Below, piece by piece: positions 1 to 8,900 of a stretch of DNA of 24,298 nt. The stretch spans positions 1-24,298 of the forward strand of contig DMNP01000319.1 in assembly GCA_003452695.1 (NCBI GenBank), in the 5' to 3' direction. Every line of letters starts with the position of its first letter. Within the stretch, counting starts at the first letter, position 1. The notes beneath the pieces are model-generated. The model saw nothing but the letters and a program-made list of their open reading frames with translations. It was not told the DNA's origin and did not search any database. A program made the translations under genes and the position numbers. The DNA is from Eggerthellaceae bacterium. GTDB taxonomy: Bacteria; Actinomycetota; Coriobacteriia; Coriobacteriales; Eggerthellaceae.

Positions 1-97
1 GCTGGCCGGGCCGTGGGCAGTGACACGATTGCAACAGATTGCATGTCTCTCTTGCTCGACCGACCCGCGGGCTGCATAGAGTGACTGTAACTAGCGG

Positions 98-103
98 TAT
101 AAT
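98..103 (+). promoter_or_regulatory. -10 box (TATAAT) for the UPF0210 gene
   Basis: A perfect TATAAT lies about 80 bases before the ATG of the only plus-strand gene. No good -35 hexamer is found 16-18 bases upstream (CATAGA at best), so the promoter may be weak or activator dependent. Nothing else is seen in the first 97 bases except a short direct repeat of GATTGCA (27-33 and 37-43). Confidence 0.5.
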
Positions 104-183
104 CCTGGCATGCGAATCGCCGGGATGCTACGCGCGGCACATTCACGACTGGCCTGCACCCAACAGAACACGAAGGGAACACC

Positions 184-1548
184 ATGCAGATAACACCCGC
201 AGAAGTTGCAGAGACCTTGGCCATGGTGGCCGAACAACACCTGGACATACGCACCATCACGCTCGGCATGAACCTGCGGGGCTGCACGGATGCCGATGTC
301 CACACGGTTGCGCTGAAGGTATACGACCGCATGACCCACGCTGCTTCGCAGCTCGTTCCGACAGCCGAGCAGCTGGAGCGGGAATTCGGTATACCAATCG
401 TGAACAAGCGCATCTCGGTTACCCCCATCGCGGAAGTGTGCGCGGCGGTAACCTCGCACGACCTGAGCCCCATCGCCCAGGCCATGGACCGTGCAGCCAA
501 GGAAGTTGGCGTCGATTTCGTCGGCGGGTTCTCAGCGTTGGTGCACAAAGGCGCTTCGATTGCAGACACCAAGCTTATGGAGTCGATACCCGAAGCCTTG
601 GCAACCACCGACTTCGTCTGCGCTTCGGTGAACGTGGGGTCCACGCGCGCGGGGATAAACATGGACGCCGCCTACAAGATGGCGGGCATCATCAAGCAGG
701 CCGCCGAGCTGACGGCCGACCAACAGTGCATCGGGGCGGGCAAGCTCGTCGTCTTCTGCAACGCCGTTGAGGACAATCCGTTCATGGCGGGCGCCTTCCA
801 CGGTTCGGGCGAGGCGGACGAGGTGGTGAACGTCGGCGTGTCCGGACCCGGCGTTGTGCGCGCCGTGCTTGCCGGCATGCCGAAAGATGCAGACATCGAA
901 ACGATTGCCGAAGCGATAAAGGCCACCGCCTTCAAGATAACCCGCGCGGGCGAGCTTATGGCCCGCGAAGCATCCAAGCGCCTCGGGGTGGTGAAAGGCA
1001 TTCTGGATCTTTCCCTGGCGCCGACCCCCGCGGAAGGCGATTCGGTTGCCGAGATTCTGGAAGCAATCGGCGTGGGCTCCTGCGGCGGCCCGGGAACGAC
1101 AGCGGCGCTGGCCATGCTGAACGACGCCGTGAAGAAGGGTGGCGTCATGGCGTCAAGCTCGGTGGGCGGGCTGTCGGGCGCCTTCATCCCCGTGTCCGAG
1201 GACGCCGGGATGATCCGCGCTGCGGAAGAGGGGGCGCTGTGCCTGGAGAAGCTTGAGGCCATGACCAGCGTGTGCTCGGTGGGCCTGGACATGATAGCCA
1301 TACCCGGCGACACATCCCAAGAGGCGATATTCGGCATAATCGCCGACGAGTGCGCCATCGGCATGATAAACAACAAGACGACCGCCGTGCGGCTTATCCC
1401 CGCCATCGGAAAGACCGTGGGAGATCGCCTGGATTTCGGGGGATTGCTGGGCTACGCCCCGGTCATGCCGGTGAACGGTTATGCGGGAACCGTGTTCGCC
1501 CACCGCGGCGGCCGCATGCCAGCGCCCCTGAACAGCCTGAAGAACTAG
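184..1548 (+). CDS. UPF0210 / DUF711 family protein (PFL-like fold)
   Basis: The 454-residue protein matches the UPF0210 family in length and in its whole N-terminal pattern: [12 protein letters not shown] near residue 20, then [16 protein letters not shown] near residue 68, and a Gly-rich C-terminal half ending in [22 protein letters not shown]. The family is known structurally to resemble pyruvate formate-lyase-type barrels, but no reaction is established. The ATG is preceded by AAGGGA at good spacing. In many bacteria this gene follows a small ACT-domain gene (UPF0237). No such gene fits in the 183 bases visible upstream, and a TATAAT there suggests transcription as a single gene. It ends at a 12-bp hairpin and is convergent with the next gene. 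Confidence 0.93.
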   Translation: MQITPAEVAETLAMVAEQHLDIRTITLGMNLRGCTDADVHTVALKVYDRMTHAASQLVPTAEQLEREFGIPIVNKRISVTPIAEVCAAVTSHDLSPIAQAMDRAAKEVGVDFVGGFSALVHKGASIADTKLMESIPEALATTDFVCASVNVGSTRAGINMDAAYKMAGIIKQAAELTADQQCIGAGKLVVFCNAVEDNPFMAGAFHGSGEADEVVNVGVSGPGVVRAVLAGMPKDADIETIAEAIKATAFKITRAGELMAREASKRLGVVKGILDLSLAPTPAEGDSVAEILEAIGVGSCGGPGTTAALAMLNDAVKKGGVMASSSVGGLSGAFIPVSEDAGMIRAAEEGALCLEKLEAMTSVCSVGLDMIAIPGDTSQEAIFGIIADECAIGMINNKTTAVRLIPAIGKTVGDRLDFGGLLGYAPVMPVNGYAGTVFAHRGGRMPAPLNSLKN

Positions 1549-1571
1549 GGCGAGAATGGGGCAGCAACAAG

Positions 1572-1602
1572 ATGGGCCGGAAGGACGGCTCTTCCGGCCC
1601 AT
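1572..1602. terminator. Perfect 12-bp hairpin between convergent genes
   Basis: ATGGGCCGGAAG (1572-1583) and CTTCCGGCCCAT (1591-1602) pair perfectly around a 7-base loop, 23 bases after the stop of the UPF0210 gene. No T-run follows on either strand, so it may be a bidirectional terminator of the weak-U type or an mRNA 3' end stabiliser. Confidence 0.6.
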
Positions 1603-1631
1603 TCGAGCAATCGATGCGATGAGGGCGTCTT

Positions 1632-1658
1632 AAAAAAGCACGTTTGGGGACGTATCCC
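1632..1658 (-). terminator. Possible terminator after the coiled-coil gene
   Basis: On the minus strand a short hairpin, GGGA-TACG-TCCC (UACG tetraloop), overlaps the stop codon region. It is followed nine bases later by a run of six T (A1632-1637 on the plus strand). The stem is short, so the call is tentative. Confidence 0.35.
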
Positions 1659-2803
1659 TAGATGCTGGACATCTCGCTGAGCGTGATGTTGTACCACTTC
1701 AGCCAGTTGGGCGGGCAATAGGTCCGGGCACCCGACATGGTAATCGTGTATCCGTAGCCCTTGGAAAGCCCGCGTGCGTGGGCGTCGATTGCCGCCTCCC
1801 ACGACGGCCACTCCGCAGCGAGCGCCGCGGGGTTCGAATCCGCCGCACCCCAGCCCCAGGCGTTGTGGGGGCGGATGCATATGCTGCCCTTGCCGCTCTC
1901 GATGGTGGAAATGGAAGCCGACCACCGCGGGTCGATGCAGTACTTCCACGCCGATTTCGCGAAGTTCTTTCCCTGTCCGGCAAGCGGCGATCCTTCGAGA
2001 TACGCGTCGAGTCGCGGAGCCCATTCGGCCACGAACTCGTCCTCGGTGGCATGCCAGTTCGCCCCGTCGTCCAGACCGGATGCATCGCCCGTCAGCGTCT
2101 CGGCGGAATCGCTCTCTTCCTTCTCGGAGCTCTTGCTGCTCGATTCCTTGCTATTCTTGCTCGAGCTGGACGTAGACGACACGCTTACGCCGCGCGATGC
2201 CTCGGCCTGGGCCTTGGCTATGCCCTCGCGTTGGCGCAAGGTGCGTATTTCGTACACCGCCTCGAGCGAAGCATTCGCTTCCTGCATCTTCGCCTCGGAT
2301 TCGGCTCGTACCGCCTCCACCTCGGAACGGGCCGCATCCACCCGCTCTTCTAGCTCCTTGCTGCGCTTCACTTCCTCGGCGTTTGCGCGCGTTATGCGGT
2401 CGATGTATTCGGTCTGGGCGATGAATTCGTCCAGCGACTGGGAATCCAGCAGCATGTCGATGGTGGTGTAGTGGCTGCTCTGCTGCTTGTACAAGGCGCG
2501 CGCCGCATCGTCGCTGCGCTCTTGCTGGGCGGGCAGCAGATCCTCGAGCACGTTTGCCCGCTGGGCCAGGCAGAACGCCTTCGCGCTCATCTTCACGCAG
2601 GCCGTGCGCGCTTCGCGGTATTCCGCATCGGCCTTTTCGATGACCGACGCCGCCTCTTCGCCGGCCGAAGCCACCATGTATTCTTCAGCACTGGCGGAAT
2701 TTGCCGGCAGGGTGGCTGCCAGCAGCGCCGCCGTGGCGCAGGCTGGAATCGCGGCGCATACACGCCAGCGCAAGCCGGGAATGATGCTGCAGTTGCGGTT
2801 CAT
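1658..2803 (-). CDS. Secreted coiled-coil protein with lysozyme-like C-terminal domain
   Basis: I place the start at the ATG at 2803 (381 residues) because AAAGGACGAGG precedes it and a signal peptide follows at once: a basic start, a hydrophobic run at residues 15-32 and a likely cleavage after NSASA (39). The frame is open further upstream to 2896 but without a ribosome site. Residues 47-200 form a coiled coil resembling the N-terminal part of PcsB/CwlO-type hydrolases (MLLDSQSLDEFIAQTEYIDRI). A Ser/Glu-rich linker (about 200-250) leads to a C-terminal domain with SISTIESGKG and NAWGWG, as in lysozyme/glucosaminidase-like peptidoglycan hydrolases. Glu302 is the likely catalytic acid. I infer a cell-wall remodelling role outside the membrane. 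Catalytic activity is not certain. Confidence 0.85.
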   Translation of the reverse strand: MNRNCSIIPGLRWRVCAAIPACATAALLAATLPANSASAEEYMVASAGEEAASVIEKADAEYREARTACVKMSAKAFCLAQRANVLEDLLPAQQERSDDAARALYKQQSSHYTTIDMLLDSQSLDEFIAQTEYIDRITRANAEEVKRSKELEERVDAARSEVEAVRAESEAKMQEANASLEAVYEIRTLRQREGIAKAQAEASRGVSVSSTSSSSKNSKESSSKSSEKEESDSAETLTGDASGLDDGANWHATEDEFVAEWAPRLDAYLEGSPLAGQGKNFAKSAWKYCIDPRWSASISTIESGKGSICIRPHNAWGWGAADSNPAALAAEWPSWEAAIDAHARGLSKGYGYTITMSGARTYCPPNWLKWYNITLSEMSSI

Positions 2804-2834
2804 GTGCACCTCGTCCTTTCGAGTGTGGCTTGTC

Positions 2835-2840
2835 ATTATA
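2835..2840 (-). promoter_or_regulatory. -10 box (TATAAT) for the coiled-coil gene
   Basis: A perfect TATAAT on the minus strand lies 31 bases before the ATG at 2803. The -35 position falls in TTTTCT, inside the T-tract of the terminator of the giant gene, so terminator and promoter overlap. No strong -35 is seen. Confidence 0.5.
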
Positions 2841-2854
2841 TCGCGCATCACGTC

Positions 2855-2881
2855 GCAAAGAAAACCCTTCTGCCAAAGGTT
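2855..2881 (-). terminator. Rho-independent terminator of the giant surface gene
   Basis: Minus-strand AACCTT pairs with AAGG-G-TT across a TGGCAG loop (plus 2863-2881), with one bulged G, and is followed by a T-rich tract TTTTCTTT. It lies about 45 bases after the stop of the giant gene. Confidence 0.6.
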
Positions 2882-2924
2882 CAAGAGAACACCCAACTAG
2901 AAGGGTTACCCTGAATTACCGCAC

Positions 2925-5900
2925 CTATTCCTTGCGCTTGCGTCTCGCGACAACGAGCACGATTAACGCTAATACGATGAGGGCGACCGTGAGCGCAATC
3001 GCGGCAACGGGAATTGCGTCGCCGGTCTTTGCCGTATTTGATTTCGCATTCGCGCCACTCGTCGTACTCGCGCCACTCGTCTTCGATTCCTTTGCGGCTT
3101 CCTGTGTCGGAGCAGCTTTCACGACGAACTTGGCAGCGGCGTTGCCGTCGTCGAAAACCGTCGTGACCTCATGGTCGCCTGTGGACAGCGTCTCGAGGAT
3201 GGTCGGTTTCAACGTGAGGATGACACTACCAGACTTGGCATCGTAGCCCGAAGAGGCAACGTCCTTGCCGTCAATTTTCACACCTGTGAAGTGCCTGAAC
3301 GTCGAGGCGTCTTCAAACGTGCGCTTAATCGTGAACGTGAGTCCGTCGCTGCTTCCTTTCGTCCATTCGGCTCCATCGCCAGCAGTGAACCGATAAGCAT
3401 ACGTTGCTGGGATTTCACGCGTTTCGGATTCACCGCAGCGCGAGCATGTGCGCATCTCCAATCCATCAGCAGACTCCGTTGCGGGTTCCTTTTCAATCCA
3501 CTCGCCCCACGCGTGGCCGAGCGGCTTGACGTCGGCCAGGGTCTTCTCCTGCTTGGCGAAGGCCGCGTTCTCGAACGTGGCGGTGTAGGTGGTCTCGCCG
3601 GGCTGCTCGCAGGTCGCCGGCGTGGCCTCCTGCTTGGCGACCTTGCCGTTCTCGAGGCTCGCGACCTCGGTCTCCACCGACTCGCAGCCCTCGCGCGTGC
3701 AACTCCGCTTGGCCGCGACCGAGCTGCCGTCTGCTGCCCACTCGTAGGACGGCTCGCCCCACTCGTGGCCGAGCGGCTCGACGTCGGCGATGGTCTTCTC
3801 CTGCTCGGCGAAGGCCGCGTTCTCGAACGTGGCGGTGTAGGTGGTCTCGCCGGGCTGCTCGCAGGTCGCCGGCTTGGCCTCCTGCTTGGCCACCTTGCCG
3901 TTGGCGACGCTGGCCTCCTCGGCCTCGGACGCGGTGCACCCCTCGCGCGTGCAGGCGCGCTTGGCCGCGACCGAGCTGCCGTCCGCCGCCCACTCGTAGG
4001 ACGGCTCGCCCCACTCGTGGCCGAGCGGCTCGACGTCGGCGAGCGTCTTGGTTTGCTTGGCGAAGGCCGCGTTCTCGAACGTGGCGGTGTAGGTGGTCTC
4101 GCCCTTCTCGGTGCAGGTGGCCGGCGTGGTCTCCTGCTTGGTGACCTTGCCGTTCTCGAGGCTCGCGACCTCGGTCTCGGCGGCCCCGCAGCCCTCGCGG
4201 CCGCATGTGCGCTTGGCCGTCATCGAGCTGCCGTCCGCCGCCCAGTCGTAGGCCGGCTCGCCCCACTCGTGGCCGAGCGCGGGCAGTTCAACCGTCTTCG
4301 TCTGGGGCATGAACCCTTCGTTCTTGAAGAGTTGGGACGCGACAGTCGCCGAGCCCTTCTCGGTGCAGGTGGCCGGCGTCACCACGTTCTTCGTCCCAGT
4401 CGTCGTCTCATCCTCGAAATGCGATAGGTCGCGCTTGCAGACGCGCTTCGCCGTCACCTTGGTGTCGTCCTTGTTCCATGCGTAGGTCGCCCCGTCCCAG
4501 TCGTGGCCGAGGGCGTGAACGGCAACGTCATCCTCATGGACCCATTCGGCGCCGGCGAAGTCCTTGAAGCAGAGGCCGCAGGGGTTGTCGCCTTCCGAGC
4601 ACTTCCAGTAATCGATGTTGCCGTCATCCGTGCAGGTGGCGGCTTTGGCCTTTATATACGCAAAGCCATGGGCATGCGTTTCCTCGGGGATGACGCGCGT
4701 CTGCACATGGGTTGAATCATGGGAGCACTCCCTCGTCATGAGGCCCTGCTCCGTCTCGGTCGCGGGCTTCGTCACTGTCCATGCGCCCCAGCTGTGGCCG
4801 ATGGCATTGACGACGGTGTCCTCCTGCTGGATCTGTTTCGTGCCGGCCTCGTCCGTGAAGCACAGCTCGCAAGGGTCGTCGCCCTCCGAGCACTTCCAAT
4901 ACTCGATGTTGCCGTCGTCCGTGCAGGTGGCGTCCTTCGCATCGACGTGCGCGAGGCCGTGCACGTGCTTCGTCTTGGGAACCTGGCGGTATTCGATATG
5001 GGTGGCGTCGTTGGCGCACGTGCGCTTCTCGGTACCCCATGACGTCTCGGTCGCCTGCTGCGAGGTTTCCCATGCGCCCCAGCTGTGGCCGAGCGCGTGG
5101 ACGACGGTGTCCTCTTGGGGGATCCATTTCGAGCCGGCCTCGTCCGTGAAGCGCTGGCCGCAGGGATCGTCGCCCTCCGAGCACTTCCAATACTCGATGT
5201 TGCCGTCGTCTATGCAGGTGGCATCCTTTGCCTCGACGTGCACGAGGCCGTGCACGTGATCCGTCTTGGGAATGGCCCGGAACTGGAAATGCAGCGGGTT
5301 TCGCTTGCAGAGTCGCAGCCTAACGCCCATTTCCGTCTCAGACGGTTCGTGTGTTGTAGTCCATGCGCCCCAATCGTGGCCGAGCGCGGGAATCTCCTCG
5401 GTTGTCTCGGAGAGGACCTCGGTGCAATCGGAACAGCACTCGACCACATTGCGCGAACCGGCCGTGATGCAGGTTGCGGGTTCGGTTTCGATTGTAAGCT
5501 TGGTCGGGGTGTGCTCATGGCCCTCGATCTTGTTGATGGCGTACGTCACGCCATTGTTGACGCCGTCTTTCTGGATAACGGTCTCGTATCCTTCTATGCT
5601 TTCCTGCGTGATGGTGTACTCGGAGTCGTCGTTACCCATGTCGAAGTAGAACGGCCACTCGCCATCCGAATTCTCGGTGACCGTCGTCGAGTCGATCTTC
5701 ACGCCGTCCTTCAGCAAGTTGACCGTCACGCTATCCGGGCGCTTTTTCGCTGCGTTCTCGTCATCGGCCCAGTACACGAAACCCGTCGGAAGCCTCGATG
5801 CCTTATGGGCGATGTTGAGCACGACGTAACCGTTAACGGACGTAGCATACCCGTCGATCTTGTCTTCCATGATGCGGTAGTAAACGGCGGTGCCGTCCAT

Positions 5901-8900
5901 GTACGCGGGTTGCTCTCCGAAATCGAATTTCCAATCGTCGGACGCGAAGACCTCCTTCGATCCCCATGCCTTGTCGTTGGCGTAAAGGTGCAGTTCCACG
6001 GAATCGGGACGTTGCGCATCTGTGACGTCGCCGTCGTTCCACATGACGGTTCCCGCAACGGTAGTCTTGTCCGCGGGCGTGTGGGTGAGCGTGACAAGGA
6101 AACCCGTAAAGGGCAAGCTGGTTACCGAGCTCGTATACTTCGCTCCCCAATCGCCTTCCATCACGGGCTCGACGGTCTCCACCTTGCCCGGGTAGACATG
6201 CCGCCAGTTGTCATATTTGGTGACCGTGAATTCTTGTGTGTCGTTCACCTTGAGCTTCACCGAATCCGGCTGCAAGCCGTCCTTGTCATGCCCGTCTTTC
6301 CAGACGATCGCGACCGGCGTTCGCTCCCCACTACTCCACTGGGCCGTGAAGGTGACGTCTTCCGTGACAGTGAACGAAGCACCGGGCTGATAGTCGCCGC
6401 CGTCGCTTTGGTCCTTGTCTTTGGTCATCGTCCAGCCCTCGAAAAAGACGCCCGTCGAGCTGGGAACGTCGTAGATGCACTCCGGAATGGTGATCGGCGT
6501 GCCCTTGATGACGGAATAGGTCTTCGTGTCGCTTCCGCTCAGCCCCGACTTCGCGGTGACCGTGCAGTACTCAAGGCCGTCGAAGTAGTTCGAGCCCCAG
6601 ACCAGCTTGCAGTTACGCGGGTTCGCGGCGTCCATGTTCACCAGGCCGAGGTACGTGCCCTCCCGGTTCAGCAAGACGCCGCCCTCGCCGAACATCGCAT
6701 CGAGGACATCGTCTGCGATATCAAGCGGGGTGTCTTGCGGCGGAACCCTGGTGTCGGTGCCGTTCGTTCCCACCGAGTAGTAGTAGTCGATGCGCGTGTC
6801 CAGGTTCGTCGGCAGGTCGCGACCACCGTAATACGCATAGAAATTGGTGAGGTTGTTGATCTTCGCAGCCGCAGCGTCCTTGTAGCTGCCTTCGGGCCTG
6901 TCGACCTCCTTCAGGCCGATGCCGCTGACCAAGCCGCCTATCAGCTCGGCGTCCTCGCTGCTCGCGGATAGCACGATCTTTCCACGGCAATCCTTCAACT
7001 GGGGATACGCGGTGTACTTTTTGAAGAGCACACCGTCTTCCATATACAAATAAGGCTCTCCGGTGGAAGGATTGATCTCCATCGACAGGTCACGCAGGTG
7101 CGCCTGTATCCGCTCCATGCCCTCGTCGTACACGTCATCGACGCTGTCAATCTGAACGCCCATGATGATGGTCTCGGTGGGATGCTCCTTCAGGAACTCC
7201 TTGATCCATCCCAGCGTCGTTTTGAAGGTGAGGAAATCATCGTCGTGGTCCTTGCAGAAATAGGAACCGGCGTTGGGGTCTTTCCCGTGAAGCAGGTAGA
7301 GGCTCTCGCCGTCGTCGCGCTTCTTCACCGGGTAGCCCTGCTTTGCGTAGAACGTGTTCAGGCGGATGTCCAAAGAGCGCACGCCCATGTCGAGCTGCTC
7401 GTCGATATAGGCCGTCTGGCAATTGGCGAACTTCTGGAAGAACTTGGAAACCTCGATTGGCGTGTCCAGGCCACCGAAGAGGCCGCCGCCTATCAACCCG
7501 AGCGGGCCGGCAATGACTTCGCCAAGAATAGAACCGAGAGCAGCCCCTCCCAAACCGGCATATATCGAAAGATTGCCCGTGCTGATGTTCCCCTCGACTT
7601 TGGCCGTGCCGGAGTCGTGCGTGCCGGGCAAGTTGATCTCGTTCAAGCGGCGTTCGCCCGAGATTCCCGCCATCCAATTCTTGCTGTTCAGCGTGTTGTA
7701 GTCGCGCACGACCTGGCTGTTAGTCTCGATGAACGGCTTCTCGTCGATGTCCTTGAGCTTGAGGATCGCCTCGTTGTCTTTTTTGTGGACCACATAGCCT
7801 TCGTTGGAGAAGAAGTAGTCGTAGGGGTCCACGGTGGGGTTCTTGTCCCCGTACCCCTTGGTGAACGGCGTGCCCAGCTCGTCTTCCTGGTACACGCCCA
7901 CCTTGGCGCCCTTCTGCAGGGCAGCGGTGAAATGGATCTTGTTGCCCGCCTTCAGGTAGACATCACTTCCGCCGTTGTTGTCGCTCACCACGACGGCGCC
8001 CTCCATGTTGAGCGCTTTGGCGTGCTGCGACACCCAGATGCCGCCGCCGCCTTCGAATGCGCTGTTGTTGATGATGGTTCCTCCGACAAGGCTTATCGTG
8101 GCCTCGTCGTTGACGTAGGCGCCGCCGCCGAGGCCCTTGGCCTCGTTGTTCGTGATGACGGAACCGGTCACGGTCGCGCTCCCGAAGTGCATCAGCAAGC
8201 CGCCGCCGGAGTGGCCCGCCTTGTTGGAGTCGATGGATGTGTTGTCAATCGCCATCTTGCCATACGAGCAGATGCCGCCGCCATCGTAGGGCGTCTCGTT
8301 GCCGGAGATGGTGCTGCCGACGATGGTCGTATCGCTGTCGCCGTTGGCGTAGACACCGCCGCCTTCGCCCTTGGCGGAGTTTTTGCTAATCGTGCAGTTG
8401 GTGATGGTTGCCTTGCCCTTGTTGTTCACGCCCGCGCCGCCGTCTTCGGTCGCGCGGTTGCCGGAGATGTCCACGCCGGTCAGCGTGATGGTGCCCGCGT
8501 CGTTGTAGATGCCGCCGCAGTCGACGCCCGTGTTGTCCGTGATGGCGCCGCCCGTCATGTTGAACGTCTTGTGCACGTAGACGCCGCCGCCGCGGTAGCC
8601 CGCCTTGTTCCCCGTCACGGCGGTGTTGTTCAGCGTGACCGTGCCGAAGCTGTAGATGCCGCCGCCGTTCTCCGTCGAGTTCCCGGTTATGGTGCAGTCG
8701 GTGAGAGTGAGCTCCTTCGTGCCGTTGTAGATGCCGCCGCCCTCCTCGTCAGCCCGGTTGCCCTTGACCGTGCAGTTCTTGAGCGTGGCCACACCCTTGT
8801 TGTTGATGGCGCCGCCGCCGTAGTCGCTCGCGTTGTTGTCCATCAAGGTGACGTTTTCGAGGTTGATGGTGCCATGCTCGTGGACGTAGATGCCGCCGCC

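Noticed and set aside
39..770. Plus-strand frame of 243 codons overlapping the UPF0210 gene
   Set aside because: His/Arg-rich out-of-frame translation with no ribosome site. The UPF0210 frame explains this DNA.
1646..1658. GGGGACGTATCCC here and GGGGCCGTATCCCC at 22783-22796, possible REP-like scars
   Set aside because: One mismatch in 13 bases is expected many times by chance in 24 kb. There is no further shared flank.
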